From Novosphingobium sp. Gsoil 351 (GTDB lineage Bacteria > Pseudomonadota > Alphaproteobacteria > Sphingomonadales > Sphingomonadaceae): DNA of 64,000 nt. The number at the start of each line of letters is the position of its first letter. Position 1 is the first letter of the stretch. Below the pieces are notes generated by a model, which was given only the letters and a program-made list of their open reading frames with translations, had not been told where the DNA came from and did not search any database. Position numbers and translations under genes: made by a program. Shown piece by piece: positions 16,013 to 26,036 of the stretch. The DNA is taken from assembly GCF_009707465.1 (NCBI RefSeq), contig NZ_CP046120.1, positions 3,253,501-3,317,500 of the forward strand, in the 5' to 3' direction.

Positions 16013-16673
16013 ATGAGGTGGATCGCGACGTTCGCCCTGGGCTTGGCTCTGTCGGCTTGCGGGGGGAGGGCAGGAGGTTTCGCAGCGCGTGGAAAACACG
16101 CCCGCGCAAGTCATGGCGCCGCTCCTCGACGCCTCGCCAAGCGATGCCGGCCAATTTGTTTCCGGCCTTAAAGTCGTGATGTCGCGCCCCAGCGATAACG
16201 ATGTCCTCTATACGATGCCCGGCGACGGAACCGCTGATGCTGCGACGATCCGCTTTCGCCTTAGCCCCCTCGACAACGGGAGCGCGACGCAGGTGCAGGC
16301 GTTCGTCGATGTTCCGCCGATCACGGCTGTCGTTGGCGGCAAAAAGCTGATGCTCAGCGAAGCGAAGGTTGCCGCCGAAGTGCGTGACATCCTCGAGGCG
16401 CTCGCCAAGAACTCGTCGTCGGCTTCGACCCACACCAGGCTGTCCCAAGTCCTCGCCGCGCTCGCCATCTGCACGGACTCAAAAATCCGCGAGGAGGCTA
16501 CCAAGCTCGCAAGCGGTTCCTCGTCGCCGATGTCCCGGATGCTCGATGGCGACAGCTACGGCGAGGGCGACGAGGTCAAGGCACCGGACGATCTTGCCCC
16601 AGTCGAGGATAACGATCCGACGGAGTTCGACACGCCGATCGATGAGAGCAACCGCTATGCCGAAGACGTGTAG
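16013..16673 (+). pseudogene. Predicted lipoprotein, interrupted by a frameshift in a G6 tract
   Basis: ATG 16013 (GGGG eight bases upstream) opens a lipoprotein signal MRWIATFALGLALSAC with a clear lipobox. Immediately after the Cys, the run of six G at 16061-16066 changes frame. If one G is removed, the signal reads straight into GGQEVSQRVENTPAQV and an uninterrupted domain of about 200 residues ending at 16673. As given, the body could start only at GTG 16089, which has AGGAGG 12 bases upstream but no export signal. The mature protein is acidic at its C-terminus and of unknown family. A base-calling error or slipped-strand variation is likelier than old decay, because the rest is intact. 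Confidence 0.6.
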
Positions 16674-16912
16674 CCGTTGGAACCCATGCGCTCGTGGCAG
16701 TCTGGCGACACTCGGCGTCGCGCGCATTTGCCAAACTACGGGTGCGTCGGTGTCCGTGATGAGAAAAGGTGCCGAATCTGGCGGGGTAGATTAGCGGGGC
16801 GGTGGCCTCTTTGGAGGAAGCGCGCTTCAGTCGAGACCGGCCCCTTGCAGCTTTGGGCCGATCTTGCCAGACGTCTCCCGTGGGCGCGCGAGCCAGCATA
16901 GCGAGGAGTTTT

Positions 16913-17749
16913 GTGGGTCGTCTCGAAAGGTTGGGTCTGGCAGCTCTCGCAAGTGTGGGCCTCGTGGCGATCCCAGCGATTGCAGCGGGGTATGCCACCC
17001 CGGGTTCCAGTTTCGCGATTGTCGGCCAAGTTGTCGCGGGTGACGCTGAGTTGACCGCGAAGAACAATGGTACGCTGACCGAACTGAAGGCGCGGCCCGT
17101 CTCCGCGGTGACGCTCGGGGCGGCTATCCCGTCCGCAACCTCCGAGCTGTTCGGCGCCAAGGCCGACGCGCCTTTCGACACGACGCGCACCCTCTACGGG
17201 TGGCCCGAGCGCCCAGGGCTCTACTGCGACCTGCTGCGCACTCGTGGGCTCGGCCTTTCGACGGCTTGCCTGCGCGACGTCGACAACGATGGTCGCTTCG
17301 ATGAAGGACGCCGCTTCGATTTCAACAGCGGTTTCGGTGATCTGTTGGGCATCACCCCGTCGGGCAAGATCATTGGCGTGCGTACCACAGCCAGGCCTTT
17401 GCCGGTGCCTCTCCCGCAGCCGGTCCCCTACACCGTCGGCAACGTCCCCAGTGAGGTTACCGGCCGACTGGCGCTCAAGTGGCGCAAGATCAATTTGGCA
17501 GACACTGCTGCCGCGCAGCTATGGCTCACAACCCCGGATAATTACACGGGCACAGAGGGACTTTCCGAACAAGTCGTGCAGTTTCCCTTCACGCGCGCCC
17601 CCCTCGATGTCGAACTCTACGGCATCAAGCTGCGCGTCCTTGGCTTCGACGAAAAAGGCGCGATGCGCTATCGATTGGTGGAGATCCGAGACGGCACCAT
17701 GGTGCCGCTAAAATTCCGGGGATACACTTTCCGGATCATGATTATCTAG
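16913..17749 (+). CDS. Secreted hypothetical protein
   Basis: The protein has about 278 residues. The start at GTG 16913 is supported by GAGGAG just upstream and by an immediate signal peptide (GLAALASVGLVAIPAIAAG). The mature part alternates short beta strands: a DVDNDGRFDEGRRFDF segment resembles a calcium-binding loop or bacterial structural repeat, and near the end comes LRVLGFDEKGAMRYRLVEI. The frame is open to 16802, but that extension lacks a ribosome-binding site and would bury the signal. No domain is recognised. It is probably periplasmic or extracellular. It is last in the run of exported proteins beginning at 13105. Confidence 0.7.
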   Translation: MGRLERLGLAALASVGLVAIPAIAAGYATPGSSFAIVGQVVAGDAELTAKNNGTLTELKARPVSAVTLGAAIPSATSELFGAKADAPFDTTRTLYGWPERPGLYCDLLRTRGLGLSTACLRDVDNDGRFDEGRRFDFNSGFGDLLGITPSGKIIGVRTTARPLPVPLPQPVPYTVGNVPSEVTGRLALKWRKINLADTAAAQLWLTTPDNYTGTEGLSEQVVQFPFTRAPLDVELYGIKLRVLGFDEKGAMRYRLVEIRDGTMVPLKFRGYTFRIMII

Positions 17750-17931
17750 GACGGGCTGAAATCGCCAATTTCCAAAGTCGGACCGTAAGCTGCCCAGCGG
17801 CAATCGCCGGGCTCAGTCCGGAACCGGCCACGCGGCAATCGGCGCAAGTCTGACCATTCAAAGGAGAGTCGTTGAACTGTACTCGACTGCCGCATACGAC
17901 CTTGATTGCACTAATTGCCGTCAACCCTGTG

Positions 17932-19344
17932 TTAGCCGCGGGCCAGATAAACGGCCTGCGGAGCCATATATTCCAGGAGGCCGTCCAGACCATTTTCGAC
18001 GCCCAGGCCGCTGTTCTTGCGGCCTCCGAATGCCGTATCGGGCCGTAGCATTAGGTTCTGATTGATCCAGACGGTTCCGGTCTCGATACTCCGGGCGATC
18101 TCAAGTGCCTTGTCGGTATCCTTTGACCATACCGCGCCAGCCAAGCCATACTCACTGTCGTTTACGCGCTCGATCACCTCATCGATCTCAGTAAAACGGA
18201 GCATTGGCAGGATCGGGCCGAACGCCTCTTCCTGTACGACGCGCGCATTTTCGGGCGGATTATCTACGATCGTCAGAGGTATGAAGTAGCCTCCGTTGTT
18301 TGGAACCTCGCCGCCATGGAGCAGCGTAAGATTGGCGTTCCGCGCATCCTCGAGCAGTTCGCTCACCCGACGGTACTGGCGTTCGTTCTGGATCGGCCCC
18401 AGCACGGTCCCCTGTTCTGATCCATCCCCAACCTTGGTTCGCTGCGCGATCGCGACGAGCCGATCGCGCAGGTCATCGTAAATGCTGTCGTGGACATACA
18501 GCCGCTTGGTCGCAACGCAGATCTGCGATGTGTTGAAGAAGGCGCCGAAGAAAATCTTTTCCGCCACCTCGTCCAAATCGACGTCGGGCATGACAATCGC
18601 CGCGTCATTTCCGCCCAGCTCCAAGGTGACTCGTTTGAGATCCTTGGCAGCCGATTCCATGACACGTTTGCCGGTGGCGCTCGATCCGGTGAACGAAATT
18701 TTGTCGAAGCCCGGGTGGGCCGTCATGAGCGGGCCCAGCGCGTCCCCTCCCGAAATGACATTCAATACGCCGGCGGGAAGAATTTCCGCGAAGATCTGGC
18801 CGATGCGCAACGTGCAAAGCGGCGTGAACGGCGAGGGTTTGAGGACGATGGTATTGCCAGCCACCAATGCCGGCGCCACTTTCCACATCGCCAAGCTGAC
18901 CGGGAAGTTCCACGGCGAGATCGCGCAGATCACGCCGAGGGGGACATAGCGAGTTTCCACGAGCTGGGCGGCGGAATCCTCGGACACATGAATCGGTGGA
19001 GCCATCTGCGCTACAGCGTGCATCCAAAGGCCTGCCCCCGCGATCTCCTGCTCCGCGGCGCCAACCGGACGCCCCTGTTCCTGAGTAAATAGGCGACTGA
19101 GCTCGGGCGCATTCTCGATAAGCCGCGTGCCGGCCTTTCGAACGAGGGCTTGGCGTTCCTCGAGCGGGACTTTGCGCCAGGTCGTGAATGCCTGGCGCGC
19201 GGCCGCTACCGCCTGGTCCAGTTGGGCGGCGGAGCAATCGGGCGCCTGCGCGAAAACGCGCCCGGTCGCCGGATTGACGACGCTGATCCAGCTGTCTGCC
19301 CGAGCCGGCGCACCGTTTATGGTCATGACGTAATCGTCGGTCAC
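17932..19344 (-). CDS. NAD(P)-dependent aldehyde dehydrogenase
   Basis: The protein has 470 residues, the usual size of the ALDH superfamily. Visible are the Asn-containing SPWNFPV, the cofactor loop SFTGSSATGKRV, the general base Glu242 in LELGGND and the nucleophile Cys276 in SQICVATKR, followed by EEAFGPILPM. It oxidises an aldehyde to the acid in the cytosol; the substrate cannot be read from sequence. GTG 19344 is preferred because AGGAG lies six bases upstream; a longer frame to 19620 looks non-coding. It faces away from the TBDR at 19670, so the aldehyde may be a product of the substrate imported by that receptor. Confidence 0.93.
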   Translation of the reverse strand: MTDDYVMTINGAPARADSWISVVNPATGRVFAQAPDCSAAQLDQAVAAARQAFTTWRKVPLEERQALVRKAGTRLIENAPELSRLFTQEQGRPVGAAEQEIAGAGLWMHAVAQMAPPIHVSEDSAAQLVETRYVPLGVICAISPWNFPVSLAMWKVAPALVAGNTIVLKPSPFTPLCTLRIGQIFAEILPAGVLNVISGGDALGPLMTAHPGFDKISFTGSSATGKRVMESAAKDLKRVTLELGGNDAAIVMPDVDLDEVAEKIFFGAFFNTSQICVATKRLYVHDSIYDDLRDRLVAIAQRTKVGDGSEQGTVLGPIQNERQYRRVSELLEDARNANLTLLHGGEVPNNGGYFIPLTIVDNPPENARVVQEEAFGPILPMLRFTEIDEVIERVNDSEYGLAGAVWSKDTDKALEIARSIETGTVWINQNLMLRPDTAFGGRKNSGLGVENGLDGLLEYMAPQAVYLARG

Positions 19345-19669
19345 GCAAATCTCCTGTCCATTGGAAGCTCGATCTCCAGCATCGCCGGCAACGCTAACGA
19401 GCGAATACCGATTTGCTGCGCGGATCGACCACTGGCTAATTCGCCCAACAGGCCGCAGCTCGGCAGAGATCGCGCACTTATGACCGCTATCGGCCCTCAC
19501 ACCCATTTGCAATCCATCCGCTGCACATTTCATACAGTTGTAGCAAAAATGAGAGTTTTGGAGTAGACGGCCGCGGCCTAATCCGGCGATCAGCAAGTGA
19601 ATAATCGAACCGTCGTCCACTCGAGGGAGAACGGGTCAAAAACCACGAAACGTAGCTGGGGGATGGAAC
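19345..19669. other. Divergent promoter region
   Basis: This 325-bp gap between the leftward aldehyde dehydrogenase and the rightward TBDR should hold both promoters. I see no convincing palindrome or small gene in it. The TetR-type regulator downstream is a candidate to act here. Confidence 0.4.
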
Positions 19670-21820
19670 ATGGCCTACGCACAGACTGGTCGCAAAATAC
19701 GTAAGGCAGGACTGCTGTATGGAGGCGCTGCGCTAGCCGCTTTTGCAACCTCGGTTCAGGAAACCCGAGCCCAGAGCACGGATATCATAGTTACAGCGAG
19801 GAAAACCGAAGAACGGCTTCAGGACGTTCCAGTGGCGGTGACTGCGTTCACAGGCGAAACGTTCGAGAACGCCGGTCTCACCCAGTTTGCCGACATCGCC
19901 CGGCTTACGCCCAATTTTAACATCCGGCCGAGTGGCGCGACGGGCGATCTGTTCGCAGGGCTAACCATTCGCGGCCAAACCGCCGGATTCATTACGCTGA
20001 ACGCCGATCAGGCGGTCGGGATCAATATCAACGGCGCGCCAATCACTCGCGGCACCAGCCTGTTCACGCATCTGTTCGATGTCGAGCGGATCGAGGTTCT
20101 CAAGGGTCCGCAGGGCACCTTGTTCGGGAAGAATACCACCGGCGGCGTCGTCAATGTGGTAACAAAGGGGCCCGACCTCGACCGTTTTGGCGGCTATGCG
20201 AAATTCACCTATGGATCGTTCGAGCGCACCGAAGCGGAACTGGTCGCGAATTTGCCGCTGGTGGAGGACAAGATCGGGGTTCGTGTGGGAACGGCTCTCA
20301 CGCACCGCGATGGCTTCGGCCGAGGCGGGGCGGGCCTCGCGCTCACTGGCCGGGAACTGGCCGACGACGATGAGATTTTCGTGCGCGGGTCGCTACTGTT
20401 CAGGCCAGGCGAAGCACTCTCGGTCCGCGTCAACGCCGACTATCACACGGTCGACGAGTCGACCTCGATCTTTCGCTCACTGCGCTCGGCGCTGGGTGGC
20501 TTCATTGCCCTAAAATCGATCAACCCCGACATCTACGTCGGCAACGATTTCCGCGCCGACCGGCCCTTTGTCCGCTCCAACGAATTCAACCTGAACGGAA
20601 CGATAGAAGTCGATCTGGGAGCTGCCACGCTCTCCTCGATCACCAGCTATCGCACGCAGGATTCGCTCACCTTGGTTCAGAGCGCCCCGAGCACGGCCGT
20701 GCTGCTTGGACAGCAATCTGACCTTTATGCGCAGGAACTACGGCTCGCCGGCATCGCTGTGGACGGCCGGCTCAAATGGCAGGTAGGCGCTTTCTATTCA
20801 GACGAGTCCGGCGTCGATATCGACGTGCTTAAAGGCTTTTCTCTCGACACCACCACCGCTGCATCGAACAAGGGCTGGTCGGTTTTCACGCAGGACAGCT
20901 TCGCGCTGACCGACACGCTCACGCTCACCGGTGGCGTCCGCTACACGCATGAAAAACGTCGTGTGCGGTCGCTCGTTTTCACGCAGGCGAACAAGGCGAG
21001 CTTCGACGGGGTATCGTGGCTTGTCGGTCTTGATTTCAAGCCCAACAGCGACACGCTGCTCTATGCCAATGTCTCGCGAGGTTTCAGAAGCGGCGCGATC
21101 GATCAGGACAACATTGCGACCATCGTCCAACCCGAGTTCGTCCTGAACTACGAAGTCGGCCTCAAGGCCGAGCTGTTCGACAGGCGTGTGCGGTTCAATT
21201 CGGCAGCCTTCTATAGCGATTACACCGATATTCAGCGGACCTCCTTCGATCCCAACAGCCCGGTACCCGTAACCGTCCTGCGCAACGCCGCTCAGGCCAC
21301 TATCTGGGGGTTCGAAGGCGAGTTGAATGCTGTCCCCGTCGCAGGCCTGACGCTGGGAGCGACGGTCGGATACACCAACGCCAAATTCGACAAGTTCCTC
21401 GACGACAACGGCCAGGGCGTCGTAATCGACCGGTCGGACGATCCGATCGGGGGGCCCAGATGGCAGCTTAGCGCAAGTGGTCGATATGAGTTTGACATAT
21501 CGTCAGTCGCCAAGGCCGGCCTGCAGGCGAACTACTTCTGGATCGGCAAGGCCATCCTCGCGGGACCTTCGGTCGCGGCGGTGCTTGCACCGGGCGAAGC
21601 GATCCTCAATTCGTACGGTCTGCTCAATGCCCAGATCGATTTGGACATCGCGGATCTCGGCGGCAATCTGGGCGGACTCAACATCGCCCTGTTCGGGACA
21701 AACATCCTCGACAAAGAATATTATGCGGGTGGAATTGCGCTGGCTTTGTTCGGAGGGGTTTCGAATCGGATCGTCGGCGAACCTCGCCAATGGGGTATTC
21801 GGATCACAAAGGAGTTTTGA
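19670..21820 (+). CDS. TonB-dependent outer membrane receptor
   Basis: The protein has 716 residues. A signal peptide ends near TRAQS, then a TonB-box-like DIIVTARKTEE segment leads into the plug (LQDVPVAVTAF to VERIEVLKGPQGTLFGKNTTGGVVNV). The beta-barrel includes the SRGFRSGAIDQDN strand and ends in a terminal phenylalanine (ITKEF). The style is that of sphingomonad receptors for small organic nutrients rather than siderophores. It starts the operon TBDR-TetR-deacylase-MFS, so a hydrophobic amide or N-acyl compound is a reasonable guess for the ligand. Confidence 0.95.
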   Translation: MAYAQTGRKIRKAGLLYGGAALAAFATSVQETRAQSTDIIVTARKTEERLQDVPVAVTAFTGETFENAGLTQFADIARLTPNFNIRPSGATGDLFAGLTIRGQTAGFITLNADQAVGININGAPITRGTSLFTHLFDVERIEVLKGPQGTLFGKNTTGGVVNVVTKGPDLDRFGGYAKFTYGSFERTEAELVANLPLVEDKIGVRVGTALTHRDGFGRGGAGLALTGRELADDDEIFVRGSLLFRPGEALSVRVNADYHTVDESTSIFRSLRSALGGFIALKSINPDIYVGNDFRADRPFVRSNEFNLNGTIEVDLGAATLSSITSYRTQDSLTLVQSAPSTAVLLGQQSDLYAQELRLAGIAVDGRLKWQVGAFYSDESGVDIDVLKGFSLDTTTAASNKGWSVFTQDSFALTDTLTLTGGVRYTHEKRRVRSLVFTQANKASFDGVSWLVGLDFKPNSDTLLYANVSRGFRSGAIDQDNIATIVQPEFVLNYEVGLKAELFDRRVRFNSAAFYSDYTDIQRTSFDPNSPVPVTVLRNAAQATIWGFEGELNAVPVAGLTLGATVGYTNAKFDKFLDDNGQGVVIDRSDDPIGGPRWQLSASGRYEFDISSVAKAGLQANYFWIGKAILAGPSVAAVLAPGEAILNSYGLLNAQIDLDIADLGGNLGGLNIALFGTNILDKEYYAGGIALALFGGVSNRIVGEPRQWGIRITKEF

Positions 21821-21864
21821 CGCGAGCATCTATGAGTCTTGCGCGGTGACCAATCGGAGATGAC

Positions 21865-22554
21865 ATGAAGACGGGCCTGGAACTGGACACGCGGTCGAAG
21901 CTGCTGAAGGCAGCAGTATCGATCTTCGGAAAATATGGCTTCGCTGGCGCCTCGGTTCGGCAGATTGCCGACGTGGCCGGGGTCAACCATGGTTCGATCA
22001 AATACCACTATTCGTCCAAGCGCGACCTGTGGTGCGCCACCGTTTCGTACCTCTACGACCTGATGGAAAACGCCGTGATGGCGAATTCGCACCGGTGGGG
22101 TGAGATGACGCCTCGCGAACGAATCATCGATTCAACCAGAAATTATGTTCGCTTCAGCGCGGCGTATCCGGAGCTACAGCGGATAATACTGTTTGAAACG
22201 ATACTCGAAAGTGAACGGGGAGAATGGCTCAGCGATAATTTCATTCGACCCTTTACCGACCGGGCTATCAACTTTACCGCCCTTGCTCAAGAGCAGGGCG
22301 TCTATTCCGATAAAGTCCCGGCCATGAATCTTTACTACATCAGCCAGGCCGCGAGCCGTTCATTGTTCGTCATGGCAGCGGATATTCAACGCAACTTCGG
22401 TGTCGATGTTTTCGAGGAATCGGAGATCGAACGCCATATCGATGCCATTGTCGAGTTGCTCGTCCTGCCCGAGCGCGAAGCAGCAGACGCGCCCCGCGCC
22501 GGAGGCGGTCGAAACAGGCCCGCAAATCCGCCGCGCAAGCCGCACAAAATTTGA
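21865..22554 (+). CDS. TetR family transcriptional regulator
   Basis: The protein has 229 residues. The N-terminal HTH is clear: RSKLLKAAVSIFGKYGFAGASVRQIADVAGVNHGSIKYHYSSKRDLW. The ligand-binding domain carries the TetR_C-like segment SAAYPELQRIILFETI that is common in sphingomonads. The last 25 residues are proline- and arginine-rich and probably disordered. It lies 44 bp after the TBDR and 51 bp before the deacylase gene, so it probably regulates this locus, most simply as a ligand-released repressor. The operator was not located. Confidence 0.92.
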   Translation: MKTGLELDTRSKLLKAAVSIFGKYGFAGASVRQIADVAGVNHGSIKYHYSSKRDLWCATVSYLYDLMENAVMANSHRWGEMTPRERIIDSTRNYVRFSAAYPELQRIILFETILESERGEWLSDNFIRPFTDRAINFTALAQEQGVYSDKVPAMNLYYISQAASRSLFVMAADIQRNFGVDVFEESEIERHIDAIVELLVLPEREAADAPRAGGGRNRPANPPRKPHKI

Positions 22555-22605
22555 AACGAGGCCCATGGCGCAGGCCGGTCTCGCCGACTTTCCAAGGAAC
22601 CAACG

Positions 22606-24360
22606 ATGCTGGATGTGGTGATCAAAGGCGGCAACCTCGTCGATGGCCTGGGCGGCAAACCGCAATTGGGTGACGTTGGCATAAAGGATGGAATCATCGT
22701 CGAGGTGGGGGGCGGATTACCAGCACGTCCCGTGAAACGCTTGACGCGACCGGCGCCTGCGTGACGCCGGGCTACATCGATGTGCATACCCATTACGATG
22801 GTCAGGTGTGCTGGGACGATCAGCTCGACCCCTCCGCGAGCCACGGCGTCACGACGGTTGTGATGGGCAATTGCGGGGTCGGTTTCGCCCCAGTACCCCG
22901 CGGCGGAGAGCACGATCTGATAGGGGTGATGGAAGGGGTGGAAGATATCCCCGGGACCGCGCTCTATGAGGGGGTCGATTGGGGTTGTTGGGAAACGTTT
23001 CCGGAGTATCTCGACTATCTGGCGAGCCGCCATTACGCACTCGATATTGCGGCACAAATCCCCCACGCGGCATTGCGCAACTACGTGATGGGCGAACGCG
23101 GTCGGGCCAATGAGCCGGCCACCCAGTCCGACATGTTGACGATGGCGCGGCTGGTCGAGGAAGCGCTCGCCGCGGGAGCGGCAGGCGTTTCCACATCGCG
23201 AACCATCGGGCACCGCGGCACCGACGGGTTCCCCATTCCCGGAACCTTTGCGCAGGAGGAGGAAGTCCTCCTCATAGCCGCCGCAATGAACAAGAGCGGC
23301 AAGGGCACATTCGAGTTGATACCCGCCGGCACCGTTGGCGATCTCAAGGTTCTGGGCGGTGAGCAGACTACGCTGCAGGATGAGGTTTCGCTCATGCAGC
23401 GCGTCTCGCAAGTGAGCGGGCGTCCGGTCACGTTCACTCTGCTGCAGCTGCACGAATCGCCCAGTTCGTGGCGTGAGGTGCTGGACCGGGTGACCGCGAT
23501 CAATGGCGCCGGTGGTCGACTGTTTCCCCAGGTGGCGTCGCGCCCGATCGGGCTCGTCACCAGCCTGGCCACTTATCACATGTTCGAGAGGCGCGAGACC
23601 TACCTCAAGTTGGCCGACTTGCCCTTCGAACAAAAGCTCGCGGAGATGCGGAGGCCCGATGTGCGGGCGGCCATTCTCGGCGACCGCGACATTCCCAGTG
23701 GCGCGTCGGGGATGATGGCCAACGCGCACATGATCTTTCGAGGATCGAGCAAGCGGCTTGTTCGAGTTGAACCAGCCCATCAATTATGAACCGACCCCCG
23801 ATCAGAGCTTCTTCGAAAAGGCTCGGCGCGCGGGCCTCGACGAGCAGGAATTCATGTACGACTTCCTCACCTCGCAAGGGGGAAGAAGGTTCGCCATCAT
23901 GCTCGGCAGCAACTTTGTCGAGCACAACTTCGACGTGATCCGCGAAATGCTTGTTCATTCCGAAACGGTAATCGGCCTCAGCGACGCGGGAGCGCATGTC
24001 AATTTGATCTTCGACGGCGTGGCGCCTACCTATCAGATGACCCATTGGGCCCGTGATCGATCACGCGGTGAGCGACTTCCTCTTGAATTTCTGGTCGCCA
24101 AGCAAACCAAGCGGAATGCCGACCTTTACGCGATGCATGACCGTGGATCGCTGGAAATTGGCAAGCGGGCCGACATCAACGTGATCGATTTTGAAAACCT
24201 GCGCCTCGGCAATCTGGAGGTGCGCAACGATTTGCCCGCCGGTGGGCAGCGCATCCTGCAACCGGCGAGCGGGTATTGCGCGACCTTCGTCAACGGCGTG
24301 CAGACTAGGCGCAACGACGAGGACACGGGGGCGAGGCCGGGCCGGTTGTGGCGCGCCTGA
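22606..24360 (+). pseudogene. N-acyl-D-amino-acid deacylase-family amidohydrolase, two frameshifts
   Basis: Three consecutive frames together encode a complete member of about 580 residues: MLDVVIKGGNLVDG, the metal motif DVHTHYDGQ, the active-site region GVSTSRTIGH, and IGLSDAGAHVN with the catalytic Asp. Break one is in the G6 tract 22707-22712; one more G restores VGGRITSTS. Break two is at about 23756-23759, where CTTG should be CTG to give RLFELNQPINYE. No other damage is visible. The family hydrolyses N-acyl-D-amino acids or related amides in the cytosol. The ribosome-binding site AAGGAA precedes ATG 22606. It may be a functional gene with sequencing errors, or a recent pseudogene. The MFS gene overlaps its stop. 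Confidence 0.8.
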
Positions 24361-25556
24361 TGCCGGGTCACACCAGACTGGAACTGGGCGGTCTGCTGGG
24401 GGTAATGTTGGCCAGCTTCACCGTTCCGTTGACGGTCGCCTACAACGTCGGGGCTATCGTCAGGGAGTTCGGCGCAAGCGTGGCTCAGGCGGGGGTCGTG
24501 GCGACCGCGCAGGGGCTGGGCACCGCGGTAGGGGCGCTTGCCGCCTCGCGCCTCGTTTCACGCGTGCGCTCTCGCCGGTTGTTCGTCTTGGGGTTGCTGG
24601 CCCTTGTCATCAGCAACGCACTCAGCAGCGTCGCGCCTGGTGTCCAATGGCTGACCGTTTTGCAGGCTACAGGAGGCATCGGAACGGGTGCCGTAGTGGC
24701 CGTCGTGATGGCGACGGCCGCGCGCACCGCGCGACCTGAGATGACCTATGGCCTTATCAACGGGAGCCTCGGCGCGCTCATCGTCGTTCTGGGCTTTGTC
24801 ATGCCGCAAGTGATCGAGCTTGGCGGAGCCAAAGGCGCCTACCTGCTTTATGCCGGGATCGCCGCAGCGGGTCTGCTCGCGGCGATGGTCGCACCCGATA
24901 TTACTTCAGGCCACGGATACGACTCTGACCATCGCCACCAGGCAGGGTTAGACTTTGAGCAAAAAAATCGCGTTGTGAGAGCAAGTTTTGTCGCGCTGAC
25001 TGGCTTTGGGATTTTCTTCTTTGCTCAAGCTGGGGTGGGGGCGTTCGTCGAGCGTGTCGGAGCGGCGTCCGGGGTCGCGCTGACCTCGATCGGGCATGTC
25101 TTCGCCGTGGGTGGAGTTCTGACGATCGTCGGTCCGTTAATTGCAGGCTGGATAGGCGCTCGCTTTGGGGCAACGCTTCCGCTCATTTTGGTGACAGCAT
25201 CCCTTTGCGGGGTTCTCTTCGGCCTGATGATCGTCAACTCGCCCCTGAGTTTCTTCATTTCGTCGCCGCTCTTCACGGTTCTGCCCGCAATTCTCATGCC
25301 CTCGTTCCTCGGAGCGCTGGCGGTGATCGACAGGACTGGGCAATCATCCGCCATGCAACCGGCGTTTGCCACGTTGGGCGGAGCCTTCGGGCCGCTTGCC
25401 GCGGGGATGATCGTGCAATGGGGCGGCTTCGACGCACTCGGTTGGTATTCGATCGCTATCTTTCTCGTTGGCTCGGTCCTGATGGCCACCGCGACCATGG
25501 GGGCGGATAAACAACGACCGCGTGACACATCCGACCTAATGGAGAGCCGAATTTAG
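24360..25556 (+). CDS. MFS transporter
   Basis: The protein has 398 residues with twelve predicted hydrophobic spans. The LVSRVRSRRLFVLG loop between TM2 and TM3 and the duplicated GARFGATLPL loop in the second half are major-facilitator landmarks. The best start is ATG 24360, which overlaps the preceding stop as TGATG, a translational-coupling arrangement; a GTG four codons earlier is possible. As the last gene of the TBDR-TetR-amidohydrolase group it probably moves the substrate or product across the inner membrane. Substrate and direction are unknown. Confidence 0.88.
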   Translation: MPGHTRLELGGLLGVMLASFTVPLTVAYNVGAIVREFGASVAQAGVVATAQGLGTAVGALAASRLVSRVRSRRLFVLGLLALVISNALSSVAPGVQWLTVLQATGGIGTGAVVAVVMATAARTARPEMTYGLINGSLGALIVVLGFVMPQVIELGGAKGAYLLYAGIAAAGLLAAMVAPDITSGHGYDSDHRHQAGLDFEQKNRVVRASFVALTGFGIFFFAQAGVGAFVERVGAASGVALTSIGHVFAVGGVLTIVGPLIAGWIGARFGATLPLILVTASLCGVLFGLMIVNSPLSFFISSPLFTVLPAILMPSFLGALAVIDRTGQSSAMQPAFATLGGAFGPLAAGMIVQWGGFDALGWYSIAIFLVGSVLMATATMGADKQRPRDTSDLMESRI

Positions 25557-26036
25557 CATCGCTCGCCCCATTTCGCTCCCGGTCAAATCAGAGGTCCGCT
25601 TCGTGCCGAGTTCGTCCAGAAGCTGCCCGTCCGAAGTTGGCCCCCAGCCTCCCGGACCTGGGCCAGGCGGAAAACTCTAGACCAGAGTGGTCCAAGGTTG
25701 GGTAGCAGTGCAAAAGCTGCCGGACTCTAATGCGTGCTGGTGGAAACTAGGGGGTCACGTCAGCGGTAGTAATTTTCAGCGCAAAGATGCGAACCGCCCT
25801 TGATGACCTTGCGGCCGATCTTGATCTCCGGGTGAAGTGGGTCGACGCTTCGTTTGCTCGTTCCCACTCGCGGATCTCTTCAGCGTGCAGCAGGTGCCGG
25901 GCCGGCCACGGCAAATTTCCGCGGTTGCGAGATGGAATGAACGGTGCATGCGCGAAGCCAGAAGCGCCAGCGCCCCGGCCTTCTCGCCCCGCTTCCGGTC
26001 GGTGCAAGCGCAGCGACAGGGCTGCGTCTTCCGCCT
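25557..26036. other. Intergenic stretch between convergent units
   Basis: This 480-bp stretch separates the rightward MFS gene from the leftward LacI-like gene. Long open frames on both strands (about 25747-26104) are arginine- and alanine-rich with no family motif or good start. I see no clear terminator. Confidence 0.4.

Noticed and set aside
22386..23783. A 465-codon open frame on the minus strand
   Set aside because: It is antisense to the deacylase-like gene and the TetR end; no motif, and the plus-strand motifs are convincing.
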